DNA of 64,000 nucleotides from Centroberyx gerrardi (GCF_048128805.1 NC_136016.1:4783501-4847500), one strand, 5' to 3'. Positions 43,010 to 58,090 are shown, counted from the stretch's first letter. Notes: a model not told the origin generated them from the letters alone. Translations and numbers: made by a program.

Positions 43010-44550
43010 GATTTCCAGGACGATACAGAATTGAATGGAAATGTCAGTAATGAAAGTGATGGGCATGCATCAAAACAGAACAGAGGAATCAGTAGTGCTA
43101 AAACTTTAAGTTTTGATGTCAAAATGCCTCATATCTCATAAGGATAAATAAGGAATATGGGATGGTTATTGTGCAGCAGATAATGGCCTTTCTGGTTCAG
43201 AAGTAAAACCTCTGGAAAACAAAACATGAAGCAGATAACAGTACAATAAGCATCAAGTGTATGGCATTGCCTGAATGAGTGGAATGGGATGAATTAATGA
43301 TAAAAGCAATACATCTCTGTTGTGGTAGATACAGTAAATTCCCTATAAGGTGCATACAGAGGTGGCTTGAATACTACAGCAAACAAACATGAGTCTATGC
43401 AGAAAGTAACAAAATGTCATTGAAATAGATTGTAGCATTGCATGGCTGCGGGACAGTCAGTACAGAACAACAGGTCCTGCGTGGGAGTGTAGACAGAAAC
43501 AAGGACATCTCTACAGATAGTAATACTCTTTTCAATTCTCTTAATGTGTTCAGTCACATTGGAATAATCAACACATTCTCTCAAAAGGTCAACTTGTGAA
43601 ATGCTTTGAAACAGGCCGCTGCTAACATTTTTAATAGCATTTCCCATTATTGGGGGAAAGGGGAGGTCACCCATTAGCGCACTTACAGTAAGTTCACTTC
43701 ATAGCACCCTGAGGCGAGCGGTAAAAACCTTCTGAATAACAACTTCACTACACAGCAGTTAGACCTGAAAAACATGTGCTTTCATCGACAATGGTTCTTT
43801 AAAGAATGGATTTTTTGACGGAAAACCTCATAAAAGCTCGACTTTGGTAAAAACATTTAAAATCACTTATAGTACATCCGTATGGAATATGCTGCTTGTA
43901 ATACAATAAACGGTGTATTTTAGATGAATATTTTCCCCCGTGACAATAAGCAGCGAAATATATATAGCAGAGCAATGCTAATATACAGTATAACGATCTC
44001 AGTCAATAGGAACTCCATTTGTTAAAAAACATACATATTATAAGTAGTATAAATATAGCCATAACTCAATTTACAGTAGTTTTAGAGATATCTGACTACA
44101 CCTGAACATGGACATACACAGTGCCAACATACACTTAAGTCTTCTCTATACATTTACAGGTAACGAATAAAATGGACCCTTATTCCCTTTTAGTGGTACT
44201 ATGCTTCACACACACGCTGACATCTGGAAGCCGGTCTTGCACAGGCGCAACGCAGCTCTCCTCCTGTCTGTTGTCGCTCCAATAACATTCCCAGGTGCGT
44301 GTCCTAAGGCGAAGTGCTCGTGTTGAAAAGTCGGGACGATATCTCCAGAGACGTTGTGCAGGAAATCCTCAAGAGCGCCCTCTTTGAAGGTGGGAGGCTC
44401 CCTAGTTCTCCCTGAGCCTCTAAACTCCACTGTCTCTCTTTCTTCACCAACATCAAAGTTTCTTGTTTTATCTCCTCTCCGCTGGCTTTCGAGTCTTCTG
44501 TCTTTTTTTGGGCTTTTGCTCCCGTTCGGCCCGGACTCGGGGGGGGAAAG

Positions 44551-45431
44551 TTATTCCAACATGGCGTCCAGCTGGTCGGCCAGGTCGTCGAACATGTTGC
44601 CGATGTCGTCCAGGATATTCCCCGCTGCCTTCACTGTGCTGCTGCCGCTAGGGAGGAGAGAGGACAATGTTGTAACCATGGCGATACCTACGGCTGTTTT
44701 ATGCCTAGCGGTGATGCTGAATACTGCAACCTATGTGTCGATACCCACTGGGAAATTCTCTTAGATGAAACTTAGAATAGAATAGAATAGAATAGAATAG
44801 AATAGAATAGAATAGAAGATTCCTTTGGTGAAATTTGGTCATTGCAGCAGTAAATAATACGATACAGCAGAGAAAAATAGAAAATCAATTCAAGCATCAA
44901 CAACTGTCAATTCCAACATTTTAAAACAATATTAAGTGGAGATGTATGAATGAGGCGACTGACAAAAATGTACAGGATTATGAGGGGTGTGCAAAGTAAC
45001 ATACAGAGTCCAAGAAAAATGAATGAAAATATGCATATGTACGATAAGAAAATATGCTAAAATGAAGATATGCAGCATATACAAATGAGAGGGAATATGA
45101 GAATAATATATGAGTCGCCCTCCTCCACAGGAAGCTCAGAGGTCAGGGTCTGGAGCTGGTAGGGATTAAATATGCCGTCCTTACCCGTCAATACTGTTGT
45201 CCTGCGCCAGTTTGTTCTCCACCACTTTGAGAGCCGCCTCCAGTGACGTGCTGGTCTCCTCCAGCCTCTTCTGAACCAGCACCTCTGGCATGGGAGAGGC
45301 TTGGGCCTTCCCCGCTTTCCCTGCCTGGCCCGGTAGTGCCGGGGCGGGGTAGGACGAGGCCGGCGCTGAGGAGGACGGAGCGGCGAAAGCAACACTTTGG
45401 ACCACGTTGAGGTTCAGCCCCGAGGAACGAG
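44551..45431 (-). CDS. caskin2: caskin2 last two exons, conserved C-terminal region
   Basis: Exon 45431-45185 ends with [20 protein letters not shown] and [11 protein letters not shown]. Exon 44647-44551 encodes [20 protein letters not shown] followed by [10 protein letters not shown] and TAA. This amphipathic acidic tail is the hallmark Caskin C-terminus. A (GAATA)n run lies in the intron. Confidence 0.93.
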
Positions 45432-48400
45432 CTGCGAGGAATGTGAGGAGTGGGAGAGGGAGGGACAAGAGAAAATATCTTTGATTTGCTGTCTTTGCAA
45501 AGCTATACAGTGGCTATAAAGTATTAATCCTCCTTAACTATTTGCACATTTTAATGCACTATAATATTAATGTAACTGTGGCCAAATCTGGACACACACT
45601 CTTTGATGCGTTTTCCAGTCTTTTAGGATAAATTTCATATTTAGCTTCTCAAAAATGTATGTTTTTACATCAGGTAACTTCAAAAAATGTATGCTAAAAG
45701 ACGATTTGGCCACTGTTCATTGTGATTCTTTGTCTTAAAACTAAACAAACTACTCTTTTCTATCTAAGTGGAGTGGAAGTTCAAGAAATGTACAAATTCT
45801 CATTTGTAAAAGTATTCACCCACTTTAATCACTTGGGCTATATCGTCTCACAGGAAAACCATTTCATAACATTTTCATTCTTCATCTTTAGGTAATAGTG
45901 AGACATTTTGAATGTATTTGCTTTTCAAAATTGTTCGAAGTTCACAATTTTTGCTAGGAATTCTTATATCAGGCCCCTTCAATTCATCTTAGGATATAAT
46001 AGGATTTAATGCTGCAGCACAGTGTGGAATATCTGTTATTTATGGATGGCAAGTGATTCCAGTTTCTGTGGTTTCAAAGAAAAAATAAACTATCATTGTA
46101 AATAAAGGCATTTTGAACTAATTTTGTTGCATAAGAAACTCTTTATCTAGATATAGACATGAATTAGATGTTCGGTCGGTGTTACCTGCTGTGGATGCAG
46201 AGGCTGTGCTGGGCTGAGGGAGTCTTGATGCAGACATAACAGGTTTCTGTGGACTTGCTGGTTTGGGCATCAATGTCTGCGGGTGCTTAACTGGTTTGGG
46301 ACTGGGTGCACACACGTGTGTCTGTATGCCGCTGCTCAGTTTCGGCGAGACTGTGTGAATCTGCACACTGGTTAGTTTGGGAATGGCTGTCTGTGCCTGG
46401 GCGCTGGGCTGTTTAGGTATTGAGGACAGTGTTTTCGGGGGGGTCGCTGGCTTGCTGGTGAGGGGCGACTTGAGAGGACTGGAAGGTTTGGTGGACACGG
46501 GAGGCTTGGGGCCTTTTCCCAGGGAGCCCATTCTCTGGAAAACGTTACCCGGCCTATGAGATTCCTCGTCGCTCAGCGGATCGACGTCGGCGTGCGCGTG
46601 GAAACCGTTGCTCCGTGAAGGTGCGCGCGAGAGTGCGCCGTCCCCGTTGGTGGGGGTGGTGACCTCCTCGGGTGTCTGCGCGTCTTTGTCTTTGGGTTTG
46701 TGCCGCCTTTTGACCGTGTCCGACTCTTTCAGGTTGAACTCCGGGAGCTCCAGGGTGTTCGGGGCCTGGGGCGGACCTTCCGGAGGATCCGGGGCCTTGA
46801 ATTCAGCGTCCGCCCGGCTGAGGACTCCAATCCGGGGCCGCTGTTTGATGGTGAGGTTGCCTTCTTCGGCGAAAGGGAGGTTGCCGCTCGAGCGGTTCTT
46901 TGGAGATGCAGTGGCGGTTTCTGACACCTGACTACTTCTCCTTCCTCGCTCTTTCTCTTCAACTGCTCCCTCTGTACCTCCACCTCTTTGGAGTCTGTCA
47001 AGCCCTACATCTGTTCTCTCATTTCCCACCCTCCTCAGGCCCCCTAGTCCCAGAGCAGGGACAGGTTTGGAGGATTGTGGGATGATGTGAGAAGGAGGCC
47101 CATGCGGATGGGGGGAGGAAACAGGGCTGAGAACAGGTGAAGCCGGCGTAAAGGTTGGTGGGACGTCTATCCTCTTGGACGGACTACCGGCGCTCCCCTC
47201 CAGCCTGGCCGCAATGCTCTTCACGCTGCCCGCGCTCTCCGTCTCCACCCCTCCCTCCCCCTCTGCGTCGACCGCTTTCTCACCTCCCGATTGGCCGGTC
47301 ACTGAGCTCATTCTCTTGGGTGGCGGCGGTGGCGGGCCTTTGCGGCGGGAGCGCACGGCGAACGAGTGGCTGCGGTTGATGTGGCGCTGGGCCCCGCCGC
47401 CGCCGGCGTGCCCGCGTCCCGGCCGCCGCGACAGGGTGGCGTAGGAGGGCATGGCCACGGAGGAGGCGGAGCCGCTGGGGGCGGTGAGGTCGTCGTCTTC
47501 GTCCGGCTCTCCGTCGGAGAGAGCGTAGCGCGTCAGGCTCTGGGTGCGCTTCTTGTGCGCGAATCTCTGGCCGTCGTCGCCGAGGCCCTGTCCCGGCCGC
47601 GGGCCCGGGAGGGGTACGGCGCCGGCCAGGGGCTTGGACAGCACTCGTGGAGCCCCGTCGCCGCCTCCTGCCTGGGCGTGGAGGTAGCTGAAGGCCTTCT
47701 GGGTGGGGGAAGCCTGTGGCGACGGAGAGGGAGGGGAGGAGAAGGGGTGGTGGTGCGGCTGGTAGAGCCGGCTGGGGGACTGGCAGGGTTTAGACTTGGA
47801 GGGGACGCCCGGGTAGGCGAAGCGGGGCATCTTGCTGGGGGTTAGAGGAGGGGTGAGGGGGATGAAGGCGAGTTTGTTGGGGGTGACGGACCGACTGGCG
47901 CTCTGGTGCTCCCACATGTCGGTGGGTCTCTGTCTGCTCCTCCCTCCAGGACTGCCTCCCCCGCGCTTCGCCTCTCCCCCCGCCCCTCCGTTCCCCAAGC
48001 TCTCCTCTGACCGACTGGACGTCCTAGCGATCGCCAGCATGGCTTGGTGATCCTGGGGATATCCTGGGTGAGAATTTCCGGAATTACCGGAATTACCCGA
48101 GCCCCGGGAGCGCATGCCGATGCTCTCCTGACTGACCGACATGGCGGACATGGCCGCCGCCGAGCCCGCGCTTCTGATGGCGAACACCTCCCCGACTCCT
48201 CCCCCTGCCCGGCCCATCATGGCGCTCTGCAGCTCGGCGCTCAACTCGCTGTCCTGGAAGGAGAGCAGCGCCCTGGGGGTGCGAGGGGAGGGGCAGCAGT
48301 CATCGGACAAAGCGTCGGAGCGGGCGTGACTGTGCGTCGGCGTGTGTTCGATCGCCACCAGCTCCAGGGCGGGGGGGGGTTTCCGTCGCAGAGTCCCGCC

Positions 48401-50028
48401 TCCGGTCCTGTCGGCATGGTTACGAGAGCGCTGCAGGTCACAGAGTCGCTTCACTGCTAGCATAAGCTTCTTCTGATGGCCTGAACAGACAGAAATATCA
48501 ATCAGTACCATCTATGCGATAAAGGAACTTCATAGTTACAGTAAACACAGCTATAAAAGGTATTCACCCCTAATGAGACATTTTGAATATATATCATTTG
48601 CATTTTCCCTGGTCCTTACAATACATCTTAATGGGATTTTAGGGTTAAAGGTGTTTTCTGCTTGAGAATACCTGAATACCAATGTGGCAAACCTCTGTCA
48701 TTTATGGAATTTGAGTTTATGGGGTTTCAAAGAAAAAAATAAACTAATCCCATCATTACTATATATATATATAAAAAAAAAACAGAAGGTGCACTAGTGG
48801 ACATTTTATAGCCACTGTAGAATTATCACCGTACTTCAATAGTCTGTTTGTCTGTGACAGTCTAATCCCTCACCCAGTTTGGTGATGCCTATCTCCTGCA
48901 GGTCCTCCCAGGTGATGTCTTTGACGATAGTGATGGAGTCGTAGCCGTTCTCGCACAGTCTCTTCTGGTACTGAGGCAGCCCAATCACGCTCAACCACTC
49001 CCCCAGGTCCGGCTGAGCGGCGAGAAAAAGAGATGGACAGAGACAGAGGGGCGACAGGGCAGATGAGCTTTGTTGTCTGAAATCAATAAAAGGCCACAGC
49101 CGTCCTAGATGATGTGCTTGGTTGGTTTATGTATTCTTTGGATGGAATGAAAACCTCTTGTGTCATTATGGCACGTGGTTGGAGATCACGGATTTAAAGT
49201 ATTATGGCAAAACTATGAGAAATAGTTGAACCAGCAGTGTCACTTTATGGATTTTCCAATGTGTGAGTGGGAGATCAGAGGTGTTTCTTACAGGAATATA
49301 ATCAGGCAGCCACTCTGGGATGCTCAGGTTGCCAATCTCAATTGAGATCTTCTTGCGGTGGCCTGGCTTGGTCACTCCGATGGCGGTCAGGTCCTGAAGA
49401 ACAACCACATGTTTAGTCAGCCATTTAATATGATATAACATGCTACTTGATCACACCCCCTGTTTTTCGATACTGCAACCAATAACCGTGTCTAATCAGT
49501 TTCATATCTATATTTGAGTGACAGGATCCTTGTGCAGAACTCTGCACCCACTTTGCATTACAGATGAAGTGTGATCCCTGCATTGCAGTACCATGAGTGC
49601 AGTGGCCCTAGTGGGAATCAAACCCTTACCTCTGGTTTTGTTAGTGCCTTGCTCTACCCATTAGGCAAAACAGGACTATACTGCATAGTATAAATAGTAG
49701 TATAAATAGTATAAATAAATACATCACAGAATGCAAGAAGCTGAAAAGAAATGCTACATTTTCAAGGTATATTCTAATTAGTCAATCCATTGGGGCAGGT
49801 TTGCAAGCAAATGGAAAACAGGCAACAAAGTAGACTGATATTTAAAGATATTATATGTAGCATTTTTTTACACACACCTCAGGGGTCATCCTGCTGATGG
49901 TGGGTACGTCATATCCTGCGTTGATGAAGTTGGATGTGTACTGCTCCAGCTGGAACTCACACAACCACTGGTAGATGGCCTCAGAGTCCTAACAGCAGAG
50001 AAAAGCTTAGAGGCTTATCTCTCTCTCG

Positions 50029-50078
<50 letters not shown>

Positions 50079-51697
50079 CTGCTCCTACTACCGAACTCAC
50101 CTTGCCCTCCAGAAGCTGCTCTGGCCTGACGAAGCCTTTCTGAGGAGTGCCGTTGACCTGCCGACGGGGACCACCTACAAAACACACATTATCAATCCTA
50201 AAAGAACGACAACCTTCGCCCTACTTCATTGTGAGTGACTGCAGGGTCACAAAGCCTGAGGGGAAAAAAGAAAACAAGTTACCAAGAAAACCCCAAGTTA
50301 CACCCAGACAAACAGAGCGAATACTCAGCAGTAACCACTTTCTGGTATGTAAATCAAAGCTGTACACAGCAAATGTCCAGTCTTACACTTTCAAACACTT
50401 TTACAGACTTGATCCTCTGTGTTTTAGAAATATTGAATGAAGTCCAAGTAAGGAATTTCCCCCCCTGAAATGGATATATAGCTTTTTGGAAAGGAACGCT
50501 CCAAAAACTCATTTAAGTTGGCAATAATTTTAATATTGTTTGCATTCAATGTTGCATTACTGACTAATAGTATCTTACTCCCACATTACTGATTTAAAGT
50601 CCATGCGCGCTGGATATATTTAAGCAGAGGTAAACACCTTTTCTCACTGAGCATGTCTTTTTTTTTGGATAAATCTTAAACTCTACCTTGAAGTCTTGTA
50701 TGAATCATTTTCATGAGTGTGAACATTCACTGCAAAAATGTCCCAGTCATCTAGTCTCATATTCAGACTTTGAATCTTCAACAAGTGAAGAATTCTGCCA
50801 ATGAGTTGAGATAATTCCACTTGTTTCCAATGCAGTTCCAATTGTTTTCTACAATAAATATCTTGAAACAAGGCAGAATAAGGCAGATCGCTCCACTAGA
50901 ATCAAGAAAATAACTCTTGAAACAAGATGTTTTGCAATTGAAACAAGTGAAATGATCTCACCCCATTTGCACCTTTCTCTCACTTTCTCACTGGAGAAAA
51001 TGTTAAGACTGAACACTAAATTGAATGACTTGTTAAGGAAGGATATTTGTTGTAGTAGTGCAGTAAACTCCAGTTATTGTCTATTGATTTTCTCTATGCA
51101 GCTGTCTGGGTGAGTGGTGTGTTGAGTCTCTCCAGGTGAGTGGAGGTGTGTTATCTAGCTGATCTGAAAGCCCAGTGAACACACTCATGACTCAACACAC
51201 ACACACACACACACACACACTCATGACATATTACACAGATCACTGAAGAATGCACCTTTCTTCCCGTTTTCTCCATCTCTGTCTTTCGCCCAAGGCGAGG
51301 GTTTTGAACGCTCCCTCTTTCTTTTTCTCTAACCTTCTGCTCTTTTAGTTTTCTCTCTCCCTTCTGACACGCTCGCTCTACCCTTCATTTATACTTTACT
51401 ATAATCCTTATTTATATAGCACTTTTCAAAACACAGTGACAAAGTGCCTTACAAAGGAGAAAAAACATAAAAACATAAAGGAGAATATGTCATTACATAA
51501 AAGCAAGTATATAAAAGAGAGTTTTAAGAAGTGATTCATATGATTTCTCTCAGTAGGGCGCTGTGTTTTCCTCCCTTATTTCTAATTATTTTTTTGTTTC
51601 TGTCTATTTCTACCTCTCTCCTTTGTTGTTAAGGTCAGGGGCCCCAGTCTCCCAAGGGAGCAAAATAGCACCTAGTGAAGAGTTATTTGGCCTCGGG

Positions 51698-51774
<77 letters not shown>

Positions 51775-54384
51775 CATCAACCCCAGCGTCCAAAAACAAA
51801 ACACTCTGCTATTTACAAGGCTGAAGACAGAGAGAAAAATAACACATAGCTACACTGTACACTCAAAAAAATGACACTTAATTCATGTCAATATAACATT
51901 AAAAGACAGTTTCCCTTGTTTCAAGCAAATGTCTTGAAAAAAGCTAAATTATCTGCCATTGCATTAAGATGATTTGACCAATTTTTTCAACCGCTTTGAC
52001 CCTAATTGCACTCCAACTGAAAAGAGACTGCTGGTTTCTTTTTATTCTTTTTTTTGTATTGTATTTTTTCTTTTCACAGGAGCCATGCTGATGCTTTTCG
52101 GCCTGATTTTTAGCGGCATTCCTCAGAGAATCCTGAAATAATGGTGATAAGTCTGGATTCTAAATTAAATCCCTTGCCGAGCTTTTTGCAGTGTACAGAA
52201 AACAGTATAAATATCAGCGGAAAACACAGAAACAAATGGGGATAACGTGAATGTTTTGTCTTTGAAAATGCAATAATCAAGCTCTCATCTTTCAATGGTA
52301 CAAGATGAAATCCCTTCAGAAACCACTTTCTCTGCCTTCCTACTGTCTCAATAAATGAAAACAACAAACACTAAAGGTGAGCCGACTGCCCACGCAACAT
52401 TTAACATTTGTTTCCAGCGACAGAAATGATGAATTCTATGACCGAGGAATAAATGTCAACCCCTGCAGCTGTGACAAAACGATAAAACACCCTGTCAGAT
52501 CAATTCACCATTTCTTACCCTTCAGGAGGAATGAGAGTGGCAGAGCTCCTGTCGTTTTGCACTTCATCCTTCCTTTCTGTCTTTCTCTCATTCACTGTAG
52601 TGCAGACCTCTCTTTGAGTTTAAACAGTCAGCAAATCCCGTCTCTGTCCTCCTTTTTCCACTTCGCTGTATTCTGCCTTCTCCCTCTTTCTCCTTCATTT
52701 AACAAAGATATTTTTCTTTTTTTTTGCTTGTGCCGCTTATTTTCCTGTCTCCTCCCCTGGACCCCTCCCTCCGCCTCCCTACTTCTTCTAGTGTTTTTCT
52801 TCTCCTTCACTTGATCCCTCCTTCCCATTCGCCCGGAGGTCAGTAGAGATTCTCGGCTCCATCTAGCATGTCGCTCCTTGAACAGCTGAGAGCTCTTTGC
52901 AAAGTCCTTACTCAGCAGAAATGCCTGCAACATGGCTGTTTTTTCTAAAATTCTCATACCTGACGCTTAGATCTGACAGCACACACACACACAAAAAGAC
53001 ACTTCTTTCACAGATGCGATTGGTTGGCCTTTGTAAGAGCTGCTGCTTTTATGGGTTGTGGTTTTGGGAGAAGCTGCTGGTTTTATTGGTTTCGGTGGTG
53101 AGGTGAGGTAAGCCGATTCTCTCTCCTGCCGTCTCATTTCCTTTCAGTCCCACAGTAATAACAGACCAGACTGCAGGACAGGTGGAGTCCTATTAGATTT
53201 CTCTGCAGCGACACACTTTTAGTCCAAAACAGAAGACTGTGCAAGGTTGAGTGATGTTAAAAATGTGTCTATGATCATAATTCTCTCTTTATGATATACT
53301 CTCAAGGGTTATCTTGTGTGATATACTGGTAAATAAAAGGTGGATAAACTGTAACCTCCAGTTGATGATCATCATCACTTTTTTCCCCTTACAAGACCTT
53401 ATCATATACCTTACATCAACTTGATAGTACTTACTATGATGTTAACTATGAATTTTAGTCATAAAAGTTGATGTTAGCCTTAAAAAAGTGGGTAAACTGA
53501 GTTCAGTTGGTTATCTTGCATTGCTAGGGTTTCAACAAAGAGCAGCACATATCAATCCTTCAGAAGAAAAGTGAGAGGAGCTGGAACAGAGACAGAGAGA
53601 GGGATTCATAAAAGAGAGGAACAATAAGGGAGAGGTTTCATTTGTTGACTAACCTGTGGATCCGTCAGCCTGTTTGCTGTGGTCTGTGCCTGCAATGTGG
53701 AGATGGTCTGCTGACTCACCAGCAGAGGGAACCAGCTACATGCACAAAAACACAGAAGAAGAAACGGCACAGTAAATAGCGCTGCTGAATCACAGGAACA
53801 AAGTGACACACTTTAAATGGACTACTAACAAGTTTTGTAGATCATATGATTCTTTAATGAGGCTTACAACACAGATAATATCCATCTTAACAAGTCAGTT
53901 AATCTAGTATTGACTCTTAAAATCTTATTTTTCTTAAAGCAAGGGAAATGTATGCCAATGAGGTGGGATAATTTCACTTGCTTTCAATGTGAATCAACTT
54001 GTTTTGAGAATTCTCTTGAACCAAATGTCATTTTCTTGATACTACATTTTAAGACTTGATATGAAACTAGATGACTTGTATTGATGAGCATCTTTTTATA
54101 GTGTAATAAGGGTTCAAAGATCCTATACACAGGGTGTACTGCAGGGTGCAACAGTGAATTAGTTGCACCCTATTAGCAATAGATTTCCGTGGTCTCATTC
54201 AGCAGATCTGACCTTGCCAGTGTCGGTGTTGTGGCGGGTTTGAATCCCGTTCTGTTTGTGGCCGCTCTCCGAGCTCTGGCCACTACCGGCGCTGCGACTG
54301 CTGCCCACACTGCCGGCACTACCGACGCTGTTTCTGTCACCTGAGAGAGAAAGACAGAGAAAAAGAGAGAAAAAGAGTGAGAGA

Positions 54385-54437
<53 letters not shown>

Positions 54438-57400
54438 CAGCAAATAGAGGTGAGATTTGGTCATCTGAGTTTTGGGTATTGGGGAAATGAGATTCTGAAG
54501 TGTCATCGGTAACCAATTTGCACTGCAAAAAATGTCCATCTTAACAGGTCATTTAGTCTCCTATTCAGTCTTAAATCTTTAAGACTTTAAGACTCAATAC
54601 TAGATTAAATGACTTTTTTATATTTTTGCTTTACAGGCTTTCAGGGTGGAGGCAGGTAGACCGGCAAGCTGCAGAAAACCTGGAGATATCACTAGGTCAG
54701 GAGTAACACAGGAAAAAAAAAAAAAAGGGTTTAAGGGAGTGGTGCACACTTACCATCATGTTTTGCTGAGAGGCAATAATGGTTACTGGATCATTAGCCT
54801 TTTAGGTGAATGGGGGTGGGGGGGTTGAGTTGGGATTTACAGGGCGGCAGCGTAGGCAAGGTCAACACTTTGGGATATAGAGGGATAAAGACGGGGAATA
54901 AGCTTCCTACACAGTTGGTGGGCAGATTTGGGGAGGGGAGGGGGGGTATAAAGACGACCCATTGTATTTGGGTGGCTGGGTTCAGATGCTCAAGGTAAGT
55001 CAAGTTAAAGTGGTAATCCTCGAGTTCCTCATTTTAAAAATTAGAGAACTAGAAACACACACACACGGGGTGAGGAGCTGATCTACGGGGTTCACACAGG
55101 GTGGGAGGTGGGGTGAGGGGACAGGTGCTAGGGGCCACACACTCTTACCAGTGGGAGAGCTCCTGAGGACCCAAATGTCCTGAGTGGGGCTAGCAGGACT
55201 AGCTGGGGCTGAGAGCTGACTGCCAGGTGGAGCACCTAACAAACACACACACACTTTAGCCAGAGAGAGCACCTAGCGCGCACGCTTACACTCACACACC
55301 GTTGACCTATCAAGCTGACATTTAGCGCTGCCGCGGGTACCGGAGGGCAGCATGGAGCCCAGAGGGGAGACTGGGATCGGGGTGCTTGGTCGGGAGGGAC
55401 GGGGTGAACCAAGTCCTCAGAAGAAGGAAACTTGACTTGGGAGGAACTGAATATCTCACAGATGGTAAAAAGAAACAGAGATCGAAAGGGAGGGTAGAAG
55501 ACTCTTTGGCTGTCCAAAATGTGCGTGTGTGTGTGTGTGTGTATACCTGCGTGTTCATAGCCAAGAGTGTAAGAGTCGTCGGTCTGAGGGGCGGGGCCGA
55601 GGCTTGAGGGAGGAGCTCTGGACAGGAGGTGTTGTCGTTGGCATGGTAACGAGGCTTGGCGGGAGAGCGTGCCCCCTAGGGTCAGGGAAACAGGTTGAGG
55701 GGGTGAGGCGGACATGCATGAGTGAGGGAGTGTGGTTGGCGTACATGCGGGTGTGTGTGTGTGCGCGTTTGCATGCGTGTGTGCTTGTGTGAACGCACGC
55801 CGACGTGCGCGCGGGCGTGGGAATCAACCGAAAACACACTTTGAAATGAAATCTAGCGAGTACATTATGAACTTCATCATCCGGTTCCATTCATTGACAG
55901 ATTTAACAACAAGCTAAAAGAGGGCAAATGCAGTCTAAATCCCCTCTGGTGTTACATAAGGGGCTGCTGAATGGGAGTGTAAGATCACCAGCACTGCTGA
56001 GAGGGCTTACTTTCCTTTTGTGCGTGTCGGGTCCACGGTTGCTGACACCGTTGACATTATCATTGAGCGCAGACACACACACACGCGCGCACACACACAC
56101 TCTGCTGAGTTTGCCTCTTGAGCAAAGGACCTGTCAACGACTCCGGGCTTTAAATCGAACTCTCTTTCTCTTGTCTCTTTTCCCTCAAGCACGAGCAAAC
56201 CCAGACACACACACACACACACACATACATTCATACACATACTCAGCACACAATATCCCAACGTAGACTGTAAGGACTTTAGCACTGAGCTGACACTTCC
56301 CAATCTGGCCATAGTAATCCTATTAATGTGTGTGTGTGTGTGTCTGTGTGTGTGTGAGTGTGTAGCCCAGCTTGTTGAGGGCCTGGAAATGAAAATGTGC
56401 AGACAGTGTTTTAGAGTGTGCTGTGTGCATCTAGATCTGTTTGTTGCTTAGCCAAGACTCTCGCTGTGCTTGCCCTACTGTTTGAATGTCAATGAGTAAT
56501 TACAGCTGCAAAAGAAGCGGAGGATTCATATTCCTTTTGTTCGCTGGGATTAAATTAGAAGGTTTGCAAGCGTGCCGACATGACAGAGAACTCGCTTGTG
56601 TCAACAGTGCTTTTCACACCGCATGCACTTAGCCCAGGAATATCCACCAGCCCCTAGGCCAAGATATCCCCTTTAACACTGCTGGAGGTCAGCTCAGGCC
56701 TAAGTTCTATTATTAAATGTGCAGAGTCTGTGTAGCCCTGGGCTGCAGTCTGGGGAGCCCCTTTACAAATCTTGCTCAGGCATTATAAGACATCATAAGT
56801 GCATTACAAGCACATTGTGTTTGAATGATATACCTATTATAATCAGAGTATGATATAGTAAACACTTGATTTTGTCTTTTGATTGTGTTTTTATTATATT
56901 TTGTGATGTATATCAAGTCTTTTGTCTTCCATCAAGAACCACAATAGAATTGAGTGTTTTAAGTGACACTTTCTTGTTCTATCCTCTGGAGTCTGGGGTT
57001 TAAATCATATATTTTTCTATTTCCTAAATCAATCAAATGCACAAAAATGCAGGGAGTTGAATACTTTATGGGGAAATTGTATAGTTGATGGTATGATATG
57101 AAACTGAATGTAATTTTGGTAATGATGCTTGTCTGACGATTACATTGTAAGAAAAGTTTATCTATGTTTCAAATGGGCTTATAATCTCCTTGTAATGCAT
57201 TACAACGCACTTCAAATTAAGTGTGAGATTGCCCCAAAGCTAAGAGCTCAGTAAGTTTATGGTTAAAAAGGCTGTAGAGTACAGTCACCCCCGAGGTAAC
57301 TGGAATGTGATATGATTAAATATGTATATATGCGTACTATACACATGTCTAGAAGCGTCTTTGAGTGCATGCATGTGTCATGTGCGAGCTTCTTATGTTT

Positions 57401-58090
57401 CTACCTGCTCTCCTACTGAGGACCTCCACTACTGACGGGGGGAAGAAGCCCACCCGGTCCGTCCCCCGCTGGGTGTCGTGGATGTGACCCTTCCAACGGC
57501 CGTCCGAGTGCTGCTCCAGGACCTGAAACCAAGCAATCATGTTGTCGTAACCAGTCTCAGTGAATGTATCTTATTTTAGTCTCAGTGAGTCTTCAGATTT
57601 TGCCCTCTGAAGAACTTTTGAGGGTGGAAGTTTGACACAGAAGAAGAAGAAGAAGGAGAAGAAGAAGGAGGAGGAGGAGGAGGAGGAGGAGGAGGAGGAG
57701 GAGAAGAAGAAGAAGAAGGATGAGGAGGAGGAAGAGGAGGAGGAGGAGAAGAAGAAGAAGATGAAGAATGGGAAGGGGAAGAGGAAGAGGTAGAAGATAA
57801 AGAATAAGAAGAAGAAGAAGAAGAAGGAGGAGGAGAAGAAGAAGAAGGATGAGGAAGAGGAGGAGGAGGAGAAGAAGAGGAAGAACAGGAAGGGAAGAGG
57901 AAGAGGTAGAAGATAAAGAAGAAGAAGAAGAAGAAGAAGAAGAAGAAGAAGGATGAGGAGGAGAAAGAGGAGGAGGAGGAGAAGAAGAGGAAGAACAGGA
58001 AGGGGAAGAGGAAGAGGTAGAAGATAAAGAAGAAGAAGAAGAAGAAGAAGAAGAAGAAGAAGAAGAATGTATTTTTTGGATTTATTATTA

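Noticed and set aside
46608..48460. Several plus-strand frames of 60-159 codons
   Set aside because: Antisense shadows of the GC-rich large caskin2 exon.
49585..49676. Possible tRNA gene (good A and B boxes)
   Set aside because: Acceptor and anticodon stems do not pair, and a sister copy at 35166 shows a dispersed SINE family.
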